From Candidatus Crickella merdequi (GTDB taxonomy: Bacteria > Bacillota > Clostridia > Peptostreptococcales > Anaerovoracaceae): 35,529 nt of DNA. The stretch lies in contig JAGHUT010000071.1 in NCBI GenBank assembly GCA_018064645.1, positions 1 through 35,529 on the forward strand, read 5' to 3'. Under the pieces are notes generated by a model that was not told the DNA's origin, did no database searches, and saw only the letters and a list, made by a program, of their open reading frames with translations. Positions within the stretch are counted from its first letter, which is position 1, and every line of letters starts with the position of its first letter. Shown in pieces: positions 19,209 to 27,725 of the stretch. The position numbers and the translations under genes are program-made.

Positions 19209-20657
19209 TTATCTTGATGCAACGATTTCCTTCAGCTCTACCATTGGGAACTTCTCTCCATTCTTGTCCAGTGAAGAAACAAGGATGATTACTGCGAAGT
19301 CGAAGATGTAGAGTCCGAACAGAGCCCAATCCATGTTCATGCCGAGCTTGTCAGCAAGTCCAGGTGTCATTGTAATTACATAGAGGCCGATACCACCAAT
19401 GAGTCCGAGGATCATCTGTGCTGTTACACCCTTCATTGTAGCGCCCTTGTAGTATACTGAGCAAATCAGAGCTACTGTCATTGCGCCTGTGTATGGGTAT
19501 GTTGATGAGATGATAGCGTCCAGGATGTTTGTCATGTAGAAAGTAATCAGGATTCCGAGAACACCTGCAACGATTACAGTCAGTCTGTTCAGCTTGTTAG
19601 CGAATGGAAGCTCTGAGAGCTCCTTGTCTGGGTGAAGAACTGATCTGTAGAAGTCCTTAGTTACACAACCTGCTGTTCCGATGAGGAGGCAGTTTCCTGA
19701 TGACATAGCAGCTGCAAGTACAGCTGTTACTACGATAGCTGCGATGAATGTTGGGCATGTCTGTGATACTGTGTAAGCAAAGATTCCATCTGTTACCTCT
19801 GGGAACAGAATGTGTCCAGCAACACCTACTGCAGAAGCCATTGTTCCGATGAACATTGTAACGATTCCGCCACCGATGCATCCCCACTTAGCTGTGTTAG
19901 CATCCTTAGCTGACTGGTATCTCATGAAGCAGTCATAGCATACTGCCATTGAGAGCAGGAATGGAATGATGTAGTATACGAACTTGCCAACATCTGGGAT
20001 GAATGGTGTTCCGAATACTGTAGCTGCTGAGCCAAGTCCAGCTGCCTTAACAGCCTTGATTGAGAAGATTGCAGCAAGAGGAACTCCGATTCCAAGGATG
20101 CAGAGCTGGATAAGGTCTCCAACTACTACTGAAAGCATACCACCCATTGAGCTGTAAATGATGATTACTACAGCGCAGATGATTGCTCCTGTTGAGAATG
20201 GAAGTCCGAATGCTGAAAGAATGCTTCCGCAAGCGAGAAGCTGAGCTACATAGATACCTACAAGGTTAGGTACGTTTGTGATTGTAGCGAGAGCTCTTGC
20301 AAGTCTGTTAGGTCCGAATCTGAGCTCGAAGAAGTCCAGTGGAACTACGCAACCAGCTGTTCTCATCTTTCCAGCGAAGAATACACCAGCGATGATGCAT
20401 CCAACTCCACAGCTCATTGAGTAGTACATTCCTGGCCATACGCCAAGCTGCATTCCTGTTGTTGCACCACCAACTACTACTCCAGAACCAATCTGTACAG
20501 CAGCGATTGTGCAGATAGACATGATAAGTCCAACCTGTCCGCCGGCTACAAGGAAGTCATCAGCCTTGTTAGCTTTGTTCTTTGCCCAGAAACCGATTCC
20601 GAGAAGAACTACAAGGTAGAGACCTGCTACGAATAAAATAATGTTTGCAGTACTCAT
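19209..20657 (-). CDS. Sodium:solute symporter (SSS) family transporter
   Basis: 482 aa, about 13 hydrophobic helices, SSS-like N-terminus (GFWAKNKANKADDFLVAGG) and GSGVVVGGATTG; substrate unknown. Confidence 0.88.
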   Translation of the reverse strand: MSTANIILFVAGLYLVVLLGIGFWAKNKANKADDFLVAGGQVGLIMSICTIAAVQIGSGVVVGGATTGMQLGVWPGMYYSMSCGVGCIIAGVFFAGKMRTAGCVVPLDFFELRFGPNRLARALATITNVPNLVGIYVAQLLACGSILSAFGLPFSTGAIICAVVIIIYSSMGGMLSVVVGDLIQLCILGIGVPLAAIFSIKAVKAAGLGSAATVFGTPFIPDVGKFVYYIIPFLLSMAVCYDCFMRYQSAKDANTAKWGCIGGGIVTMFIGTMASAVGVAGHILFPEVTDGIFAYTVSQTCPTFIAAIVVTAVLAAAMSSGNCLLIGTAGCVTKDFYRSVLHPDKELSELPFANKLNRLTVIVAGVLGILITFYMTNILDAIISSTYPYTGAMTVALICSVYYKGATMKGVTAQMILGLIGGIGLYVITMTPGLADKLGMNMDWALFGLYIFDFAVIILVSSLDKNGEKFPMVELKEIVASR

Positions 20658-20731
20658 AATTTTACCCCTTTCTTAGAAAAAACATACATACATTTGATTG
20701 TTCTATATAAAACATTTACAAGATGAGAAAT

Positions 20732-21997
20732 TTACACCTGATAGTTTCCCTCTACAAAATGTTTCATAACTTTTGCCGCGAGTCCCGGTACCTTCGATGA
20801 AGGCAACGCACTCATTGCGAATCTGACACCGCCTGAATCAAGAGGAATTGAGAAGATAAGGTCCTCTTTAAGTTCATCACAAAGTGCGAACTGGTCATTT
20901 GCAGGAAGTGTTACGAAGAAGCCAGCTTTATAAGGGAGAATTGGAAGACCTACTTCCTCTGCTTCCTTAACGAAAATCGCTGCTCTTTTTGCGATAAGAT
21001 CAGTGAATTCCTGTCTCTCCTTATCTGTCTGCTCCTTCAGTTGCGGATCCGCCATAATCATTGCAAGAGCTGTCTGAGCACCTCTTGAACCGTTTGACCA
21101 TGTGGATCTGTTTGAGAAAGTGATTGTGCGGTCGAACTCATCGATAATCTCTTCTGATGTTGAAACTCCAATAAGTGCTCCTGATCTCATTCCGTAAATA
21201 AGGAATGATTTAGACATGGAGAACGCTACGAGAAGAAGTACGTTCTCAGGCATGTTGTCGAAGTACTTAAGGAAATCTCTTACCTCATCCTTATCACCTG
21301 CGTAGTCTGTATACGCCATATCCCACAGAACAATAATCCTCTTCGACTGGTCCTCTGCTGCTTCTCTGTAATAATCAGTAAGCTGCTTCCAGTCTTCATT
21401 TGACATTGTGTATCCTGAAGGATTATGGGCAGGTGTGTTGAAGAATGTCAGAAGACCTTCCTGAGAAGAAAGAAGCTCCTTGGACTTTTCAATGATTCCC
21501 TCTACGTCGAATTCATTGTTTTCGTTGAAGCATCTGTACATCTCATACTGTCTGTTGCACTCAACCCCCATCTCTCTATATGGACCCCAGCACCAGTCTG
21601 GAATTAAATACTTCTCATCAGCACCTACATAGTTGTAAATAGCGTGATGGATAGCACCGGATCCTCCTGGAGTAGCAATTGCCCTGGCAAAAGTACCTTT
21701 AGGCTGGTGGCCCTGGAATGTGAACTCTATTGCAGCATCTCTGAAGTCAGCTGTTCCAGGGATTCCTGCATAATCACAGAGTTCATTTCCGGGAAGCTCT
21801 CTATAGATTTTTTCAAAAGTAGGAAGAGTAGCGAAAACTCCGTTCTCATCCTTGATAACACCCAAAGTCGCTTCTATTACTTTGTCCGCTCCGAACTCCT
21901 CGATTGCCTTTCTGGCTGTAAGTGATGCTCCGAAGCTGTTATCTTCTTTTTTGGCTTTGTTTCTTGCCTCTTTGGCAAGCATTGTCATTACTGCCAT
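20732..21997 (-). CDS. PLP-dependent aminotransferase, class I/II fold
   Basis: TPGGSGAIHHAIYNY, FFNTPAHNPSGYTMS, LWDMAYTDYAG, PLP lysine motif SMSKSFLIYGMRSGAL. Confidence 0.9.
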   Translation of the reverse strand: MAVMTMLAKEARNKAKKEDNSFGASLTARKAIEEFGADKVIEATLGVIKDENGVFATLPTFEKIYRELPGNELCDYAGIPGTADFRDAAIEFTFQGHQPKGTFARAIATPGGSGAIHHAIYNYVGADEKYLIPDWCWGPYREMGVECNRQYEMYRCFNENNEFDVEGIIEKSKELLSSQEGLLTFFNTPAHNPSGYTMSNEDWKQLTDYYREAAEDQSKRIIVLWDMAYTDYAGDKDEVRDFLKYFDNMPENVLLLVAFSMSKSFLIYGMRSGALIGVSTSEEIIDEFDRTITFSNRSTWSNGSRGAQTALAMIMADPQLKEQTDKERQEFTDLIAKRAAIFVKEAEEVGLPILPYKAGFFVTLPANDQFALCDELKEDLIFSIPLDSGGVRFAMSALPSSKVPGLAAKVMKHFVEGNYQV

Positions 21998-22043
21998 GCT
22001 GCACCTCCCGGTTACAATCTCTTAATAAGTTGTAAGAAACTGA

Positions 22044-22577
22044 TTACTTAACACACTCGAAGCCTGCCATGAGAGCAGCCTCGTTTGCCTCAGCAAACTT
22101 GCCCTTGCCGTGTGATACGAAGTAATCCTTAAGCGCAACCTTTGCATCCTCGATATCGAAGATCTGTCTTGCCTTGATGATTGCTCCGATTGAAACGATG
22201 TTAGCAGCCTTGATGTTCTTTACACTCTCAGCAAGTGTTGTGCATGCAACCTCAACCACATCGATTCTTCCGTTGTAGTCAGGAACTGTATCAACTGCAT
22301 CTGTGTTTACGATGAGAAGACCTCCGTCCTTAAGGCAATCTGCGAACTCAAGTGATGGTCCGTTCATAGCTACTACTACATCCGGTGTATCATAGTCTGG
22401 TCCACCGATAACGCCATCTGAGAACTTTACTACGCTGTATGCCTTACCACCTCTCATTGATGGGCCGTAAGCAGGCATCCATGTAACGTTCTTACCAGCA
22501 CTCAGAGCCATTTCTGCTGTAATGAGACCTGAAGTAAGTACTCCCTGTCCGCCAAATCCTGCGAAAATTATTTCCAT
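22044..22577 (-). CDS. 2-oxoacid:acceptor oxidoreductase gamma subunit
   Basis: 177 aa; IIFAGFGGQGVLTSGLITAEMAL and TWMPAYGPSMRGGKAYSVVKFSD. Confidence 0.93.
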   Translation of the reverse strand: MEIIFAGFGGQGVLTSGLITAEMALSAGKNVTWMPAYGPSMRGGKAYSVVKFSDGVIGGPDYDTPDVVVAMNGPSLEFADCLKDGGLLIVNTDAVDTVPDYNGRIDVVEVACTTLAESVKNIKAANIVSIGAIIKARQIFDIEDAKVALKDYFVSHGKGKFAEANEAALMAGFECVK

Positions 22578-22587
22578 AGTGCCCCTC

Positions 22588-23328
22588 CTATTTATTGTTG
22601 TTCTTCAGCTCGCCGAGTGGATAGTAAGGAATAACTTCCTCGTTCATCCATGCTGCACAGTCAGCTACGCCTTTTCTCCAGTTTGTAGGACAAGGTGATA
22701 CTACCTCTACCATTGAGTAGCCTTTTCCCTCAATCTGGTTTCTAACAGCTGTCTGAATATACTTCTTGAGCTTGTTAATCTCTGCTGCGCTGATAGTTGT
22801 TCCTCTTGCAACGTAGTTAACATTCTCAAATGAAGCTACGATCTCAGGAACCTTGATTGGAAGACCTGTAATATCACAGTCTCTTCCGTTAGGGCTTGTT
22901 ACAGTAACCTGTCCTGGCATTGTTGTCCATGACATCTGTCCGCCTGTCATAGCAAAGTTGTTATTCAGAACTGTGATAACTGTGATTGGCTCATTTCTGT
23001 AAGCTGCGTTAAGAGTCTCTGCAAGACCGATAACGTAAGCATCTCCATCGCCCTGATATGCGATTGAGAGAAGGTCTGGACGACCTACCTTAACTCCAGT
23101 AGCTGTAGCGCCTGCACGGCCGTGAGCTGTCTGGATAACGTCACCCTTCCATGCTGGTGGGTTCATGTTGCAGCAGCATCCTACACCAAGTGTGAGGATT
23201 GTCTTCTGATCATATCCCTCTTCCTCGAGTACCTCGGCAAGAAGTCTGAATACAATTCCGTGACCACAACCAGGACAAAGAGTATGTGGATTCTCAAGTA
23301 ATCTAGGTACGCTCTTAGTAACTGCCAT
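22588..23328 (-). CDS. 2-oxoacid:ferredoxin oxidoreductase TPP-binding beta subunit
   Basis: HTLCPGCGHGIVFRLLAE, GVGCCCNMNP, HGRAGATATGVKVGRPDL, GDGDAYVIGLAETLNA; start placed at ATG 23328, directly after the alpha subunit stop. Confidence 0.95.
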   Translation of the reverse strand: MAVTKSVPRLLENPHTLCPGCGHGIVFRLLAEVLEEEGYDQKTILTLGVGCCCNMNPPAWKGDVIQTAHGRAGATATGVKVGRPDLLSIAYQGDGDAYVIGLAETLNAAYRNEPITVITVLNNNFAMTGGQMSWTTMPGQVTVTSPNGRDCDITGLPIKVPEIVASFENVNYVARGTTISAAEINKLKKYIQTAVRNQIEGKGYSMVEVVSPCPTNWRKGVADCAAWMNEEVIPYYPLGELKNNNK

Positions 23329-23329
23329 A

Positions 23330-24397
23330 TTAGAATACCTCCTTCTCTTCGCCAGCGATAACGCGCTTAATGAATGCAACTGCCTCTGATGGTCTAACAA
23401 CCTTCTGAGCTGTATAGAGTCCATATACTGGAACGTTTCCGTCAACCATCTTCTTTGTTGCAAGTGCAACGTCCTCAACAACCTGACCAGCGTCTGTTGT
23501 CTCGATTGAGATGATTCCCTTTACGTCCTTCTTGATCTCAGCAAATGCCTTGAATGGGAATGGCCATACCATGATAGGTCTGATAAGACCAACCTTGATT
23601 CCCTCTGCTCTGAGCTGATCAACAGCCTCTCTTGTTGTTCTTGATGGCAGACCATATGCTACGCATACATAGTCAGCATCCTCAACAAGATAGCTCTCCC
23701 ATCTCTGCTCATTCTCCTGCATTGTCTCAATCTTCTCTCTAACTCTTCTTGGCTTGTCAACGTAGAGTGGTGTACCGTGGTTGAATGAATGTCTGTCACC
23801 AACACCGTCCCATACCCAATCCATCTCTGACTGCTTAGGACCCTCCTTGAACTCTGGGAACTCTACAGCTTCCATCATCTGTCCAAGTGCTGCCTCTGAG
23901 AGAATCATTACAGGGTTTCTATATTTCTCTGCCATATCCCATGCCTCATACATGAGATCGATTGTCTCCTGAATGCTGTTTGGTGCGAATACAGGGAGTC
24001 TGTAGTCTCCGTTTCCGCCTCCTCTTGTTGCCTGGAAATAGTCAGTCTGAGCTGAGTCAAGTGAACCAAGACCTGGGCCCCATCTGATTACATTTACAAA
24101 TACTGTTGGAATCCAGTTAGAGCAAAGATATCCAATAGCCTCCTGCTTAAGAGCGAATCCAGGACCGGATGATGATGTCATACATCTCATTCCTGTTGAA
24201 CCTGCACCCTGAAGCATGTAACAAGCTGCCATTTCGTTCTCAGCCTGAATAAACTTACGTCCGAGCTCTGGCATTCTACCTGACAGATACTCACCAACCT
24301 CAGTCTGTGGAGTAATTGGGTATCCAGCGTAGAACATGCATCCAGCTCTCATTGCTGCCTCGGCAATTGCGTGATTGCCTTTCCACAATTCTTTCAT
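23330..24397 (-). CDS. vorB: 2-oxoacid:ferredoxin oxidoreductase alpha subunit, VorB-like
   Basis: KGNHAIAEAAMRAGCMFYAGYPITPQTEVGEYLS, TSSSGPGFALKQEAIGYL, YGLPSRTTREAVDQLRAEGIKVGLIRPIMVWPFP. Confidence 0.93.
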   Translation of the reverse strand: MKELWKGNHAIAEAAMRAGCMFYAGYPITPQTEVGEYLSGRMPELGRKFIQAENEMAACYMLQGAGSTGMRCMTSSSGPGFALKQEAIGYLCSNWIPTVFVNVIRWGPGLGSLDSAQTDYFQATRGGGNGDYRLPVFAPNSIQETIDLMYEAWDMAEKYRNPVMILSEAALGQMMEAVEFPEFKEGPKQSEMDWVWDGVGDRHSFNHGTPLYVDKPRRVREKIETMQENEQRWESYLVEDADYVCVAYGLPSRTTREAVDQLRAEGIKVGLIRPIMVWPFPFKAFAEIKKDVKGIISIETTDAGQVVEDVALATKKMVDGNVPVYGLYTAQKVVRPSEAVAFIKRVIAGEEKEVF

Positions 24398-24457
24398 TTA
24401 ATGTTTCCTCCAAATTTTCACTAAAAAGAACATTTCTTTCGTTGAGAATAAGTGATA

Positions 24458-24664
24458 CTAGTCCTCTGTGATCGTAAATACGATGTCAGGGCATACTGTG
24501 TAGCAAATACCACATTTGATACACTTCTCATCATCACACTGTGCAGGATAGTATCCAGCAGTGTTTGGACGTGCTGCGAGTGAAAGAGCCTTCTTTGGGC
24601 ATGACATTACGCAGAATCCACATCCTTTGCATCTCTCTTCATTGATATGAAGTGTTGCCATTTT
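24458..24664 (-). CDS. 2x[4Fe-4S] ferredoxin-type delta subunit
   Basis: CKGCGFCVMSCPKKAL and CIKCGICYTVCPD; start at ATG 24664 with SD GGGAGG. Confidence 0.93.
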   Translation of the reverse strand, partial: KMATLHINEERCKGCGFCVMSCPKKALSLAARPNTAGYYPAQCDDEKCIKCGICYTVCPDIVFTITED

Positions 24665-24680
24665 GTATCCTCCCTTCACT

Positions 24681-24723
24681 GGTAATCCGGTCGCCTGTCG
24701 GATTACCTTATATTAGCGACAGG
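24681..24723 (-). promoter_or_regulatory. Overlapping alternative RNA stems / possible pseudoknot in the ferredoxin leader
   Basis: Perfect GGTAATCCG/CGGATTACC (24681-24689, 24699-24707) and CCTGTCG/CGACAGG (24694-24700, 24717-24723) share nucleotides 24699-24700. Confidence 0.6.
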
Positions 24724-24766
24724 ACATCTGTAACTCGGAGTTGAGATACAGAATCCTTTTAACTAA

Positions 24767-25834
24767 CTAGTTCTGACCGTAGAGTTTAGCCTCTTCCTCG
24801 CCATCAAGAACAGCCTTGATACCTGTAGCGAGAGCCTCCATCTCAAGTGCTCCTGGAATTACCTGAACAGGTGCCATCCACTGACATCTCTCGATGATCT
24901 TTGAAGTAAGTGACTGTGAGTAAGCTGCTCCACCAGTTACAACAATCTTGTCTACCTTTCCGTAAACAACTGATGCCATGTAAGCAACATACTTAGCAAT
25001 CTGATATGACCAGAAGTCAACTACTTCAGCTGCCCACTCATCGCCTTCTGCAATTCTCTTCTCAACTTCTCTCATATCGTTTGTTCCGAGAAGTGACTTG
25101 AGTCCTGTTCCGCCGATAAGGTACTTTGTAAGTTCTTTCTGTGTATACTCACCGCTGTAAGCCATCTTAATGATGTCTACATAGTGAATTGATCCTGAAC
25201 GCTCTGTTGACATTGGACCTTCCTCAGTTGCGATACAGTCGATAATCTTACCGCCGCTGTGAACGTTGATGCTTGAACCGCCGCCAAGATGAACTGCGAT
25301 GAAGTTACCATCTGCATAGTTTATTCCCATATCTGCAGCAGCCTTCTTACATACAGCTCTTGTGTTCAGTGAATGAGTTCTGTTCTTTCTATACAGACCC
25401 TTAATACCTGTGAGATGTGCAAGTCTTGTTGTCTCGTCTGAACCTACTGCATCGTAGATGTACGCATTAACACCATACTTCTCAGCAATGTCTCTTCCCA
25501 TTACAGCTGCCCAGCTTGATGGATGAGTTGCTGATGGCTCCATGCACTTCTCAATGAGAGCATCGTCTACCAGATAAGCTCCACCAATAAGACCACCGAA
25601 CGTACCGCCTCTGCATGCAACTGCAGAAAGCTTCGACATGTCTACGCCCTCTTCCTCCAGTGTCTTAAGGATAAGTTCCTTTCTGTAAACCATCTGCTCT
25701 GCCTTCTCAGGATACTGAGCAAGCTCTTCGATGCTGTGCATAATGTTCTTCTCGAAGATCTGTGTAGTATCCTCGTACCAGGCAATCTTTGTTGAAGTTG
25801 CGCCTGGGTTGATAACAAGAATATTATAAGCCAT
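24767..25834 (-). CDS. buk: Butyrate kinase family protein
   Basis: ILVINPGATSTKIAWYED, VACRGGTFGGLIGG, IAVHLGGGSSINVHSGGKIID, VVTGGAAYSQ. Confidence 0.95.
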   Translation of the reverse strand: MAYNILVINPGATSTKIAWYEDTTQIFEKNIMHSIEELAQYPEKAEQMVYRKELILKTLEEEGVDMSKLSAVACRGGTFGGLIGGAYLVDDALIEKCMEPSATHPSSWAAVMGRDIAEKYGVNAYIYDAVGSDETTRLAHLTGIKGLYRKNRTHSLNTRAVCKKAAADMGINYADGNFIAVHLGGGSSINVHSGGKIIDCIATEEGPMSTERSGSIHYVDIIKMAYSGEYTQKELTKYLIGGTGLKSLLGTNDMREVEKRIAEGDEWAAEVVDFWSYQIAKYVAYMASVVYGKVDKIVVTGGAAYSQSLTSKIIERCQWMAPVQVIPGALEMEALATGIKAVLDGEEEAKLYGQN

Positions 25835-25882
25835 GTTTCCTCCTTGTTGGCAAATGCCGATTTATAACGTTAATGCACTTTT

Positions 25883-25898
25883 TGAAAAAAATATTTCA
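25883..25898. promoter_or_regulatory. TGAAA-N6-TTTCA candidate operator at buk
   Basis: TGAAAAAAATATTTCA inside a longer TTTGAAA/TTTCAAA inverted repeat (25881-25900), between the predicted TSS and the start codon. Confidence 0.5.
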
Positions 25899-25930
25899 AA
25901 GCGCGCAAAAAACGAAATTTTGTTATCTTT

Positions 25931-25959
25931 AATTTAGTCTCATAGAATCTTTAAGTCAA
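25931..25959 (-). promoter_or_regulatory. Putative promoter of the buk operon
   Basis: Minus strand TTGACT-N17-TAAATT, about 100 nt upstream of the buk start. Confidence 0.6.
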
Positions 25960-26072
25960 GTTAATTTCAAAATTATTTTTTCACAGAAAAATTTTTACGA
26001 AAAAAGTATTGCATTTTTTGTGTTTTTAATTAAAAATTCAATTAACGCTAGGCAAAATACTGGAGGTGTTCT

Positions 26073-26738
26073 ATGAAACAGGTAAACGATATACATTTTG
26101 AATTTCAGACAAAGAATCAGCTTTATAAATTTACAGATACAAGCCTTTTCATAAACTATAAAGAGTACCCATATAAGGACCTTACAGTTAAGGCTTTTCA
26201 TGAAGGAAATGCCGTTATCAACGCATGGTATGAACTTGAAACAGCATCCGGCAAGAAGCTTATAGTTGCCTACAAGCCAAAGAGAAAAGAAATCGGCGCG
26301 CAGCTTAAGACAATTTTCAAGTACATAGCTTCCTTTGATCAGGCTAAATCAGACAACTACCATGCTAATCACAAGGAATTTGAGTTCATCGTAGACGGTA
26401 ATACAGCCGGAGATTCAGTCTGCAAGACCAACACAACCGAAACAATCCTCGGATTTATCAATCGAGACAAAACATTTGTCCTTGCAGATGAAGTTCTTGA
26501 TGGCGAGATTCAGCTTGATGAGACTGATCCTGACAATATCAAAGTCGAAATCTATATGTACAATATAAATGGAGACCCTGTTCACATCGGCTATGTTCCT
26601 GACAGGCTTATGCAGGAAATGAGTCCATATCTTGAAGAAGGTATTACATACGAGCTCAGAATGCTTGCAACACGCTATGGAATAGCAAAAAAGACTTACA
26701 TCATTCGCGCACTTCTGATCTTCGATCGCCGTAAATAA
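26073..26738 (+). CDS. Uncharacterised protein with a HIRAN-like C-terminal region
   Basis: 221 aa; C-terminus DETDPDNIKVEIYMYNINGDPVHIGYVPDRLMQEMSPYLEEGITYELRML resembles HIRAN; N-terminus FTDTSLFINYKEYPYKDLTV...KKLIVAYK looks like a small PH-like beta fold. SD TGGAGGTG. Confidence 0.6.
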   Translation: MKQVNDIHFEFQTKNQLYKFTDTSLFINYKEYPYKDLTVKAFHEGNAVINAWYELETASGKKLIVAYKPKRKEIGAQLKTIFKYIASFDQAKSDNYHANHKEFEFIVDGNTAGDSVCKTNTTETILGFINRDKTFVLADEVLDGEIQLDETDPDNIKVEIYMYNINGDPVHIGYVPDRLMQEMSPYLEEGITYELRMLATRYGIAKKTYIIRALLIFDRRK

Positions 26739-26758
26739 CATAAGTCTCTTGTTTTATC

Positions 26759-26787
26759 AAAAAGGAGTTTATTCCTCGAAGAACTCC
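26759..26787 (-). terminator. Terminator overlapping the 3' end of the alpha/beta hydrolase gene
   Basis: Minus strand GGAGTT-N12-AACTCC followed by TTTTT; the hairpin loop includes the stop codon. Confidence 0.6.
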
Positions 26788-27593
26788 AGCATATCTTTAC
26801 AGAGCTGCTCAGGGGCTCGGCTTACGATTTCGTGGCCGAGTCCTTCGTATATTCTCACTTCTGCATCAGGCATAATCTCCATAAATTCTTTTCTATAATG
26901 CTCTGGCAGACCCATATCCTTCTCTCCCCAGATAGCCATAACAGGCGCCTCGATGAATTGAAGGAAGTTCCTGTGATCTGTCATTGTCATTCCCCACCAT
27001 GTAGGGCCGAAATAACCGGCCGGAAGAGTCTGCAGATCCTTCAGCTGATACTCAAGGCCTTCCTGGTCTGGATAGCCAGCCCTTTCTGAGTACCAGTTCT
27101 CATCGGGTCTGTTATCATTTATATTCCTGTAAAACTGTGCCGAGCGTGCAATATCAGCCTGACTCTCATTCATTCTTGCAAAAGTCGATACAAGTACTGC
27201 TTTAATAATTCTGTCAGGAATCATAAATGCTATTGCCTGGCAAATATAGCTGCCTATGGAATGACCTGCAAGGTATGCCCTCTTAATTCCAAGAATATCC
27301 ATAAGTTCAATTACATTCTCAGCCTGCAAAGCAATTGGGAATGAGAACCTGTCCGGACAGGAACTCTGTCCTGCGCCAATCTCATCAATTGCGTAAATGT
27401 GATACTTCTTTTCGAGGAACCTGAAAGTATACTGCCAGTTTCTTCCTGAATTGCCAAAGCCGTGAAGAAGAACCAGTGGTGCCCCTTCTGTATTGCCTGC
27501 TTCCATATATGAAACTGTCATGCCGTTACTCAAGCTGACAAGACGTTGTCTTTCTTTCCACTCTGAATGCTCTGCCGCCTTAATAATTGCCAT
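26769..27593 (-). CDS. Alpha/beta hydrolase
   Basis: LVLLHGFGNSGRNW, nucleophile elbow LAGHSIGSYI, C-terminal EGLGHEIVSRAPEQ. Confidence 0.92.
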   Translation of the reverse strand: MAIIKAAEHSEWKERQRLVSLSNGMTVSYMEAGNTEGAPLVLLHGFGNSGRNWQYTFRFLEKKYHIYAIDEIGAGQSSCPDRFSFPIALQAENVIELMDILGIKRAYLAGHSIGSYICQAIAFMIPDRIIKAVLVSTFARMNESQADIARSAQFYRNINDNRPDENWYSERAGYPDQEGLEYQLKDLQTLPAGYFGPTWWGMTMTDHRNFLQFIEAPVMAIWGEKDMGLPEHYRKEFMEIMPDAEVRIYEGLGHEIVSRAPEQLCKDMLEFFEE

Positions 27594-27634
27594 CTTATTA
27601 TTCCTTTCTGATTATTTCCCATAACAAGCCAACA

Positions 27635-27654
27635 ACCGTCGGTCATCCGACGGT
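27635..27654 (-). terminator. Hairpin downstream of the first RpiR gene
   Basis: ACCGTCGG-TCAT-CCGACGGT perfect 8-bp stem; minus transcript continues with U-rich TGTTGGCTTGTT. Confidence 0.6.
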
Positions 27655-27725
27655 GCCAGCAAAATGCGAAATGAAGGTGAATGTAATGGTTTGTACTTTA
27701 ATTATTTTAAGTGCTCCAAGCTGGT

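Noticed and set aside
23329-23481. N-terminal extension of the beta subunit ORF (MLRTLHLQQRRWL...)
   Set aside because: It overlaps the alpha subunit reading frame; ATG 23328 (MAVTKSVPRLLENPHTLCPGCGHG) gives the family-typical N-terminus.
24767-25834. Possibility that the buk gene product is an acetate kinase
   Set aside because: The compact 355-aa length and the INPGATSTKIA and VACRGGTFGG motifs fit the butyrate kinase family better.
25901-26060. AT-rich interval upstream of buk as a possible replication or recombination element
   Set aside because: A/T runs without DnaA-box clusters or ordered repeats; explained by divergent promoters.
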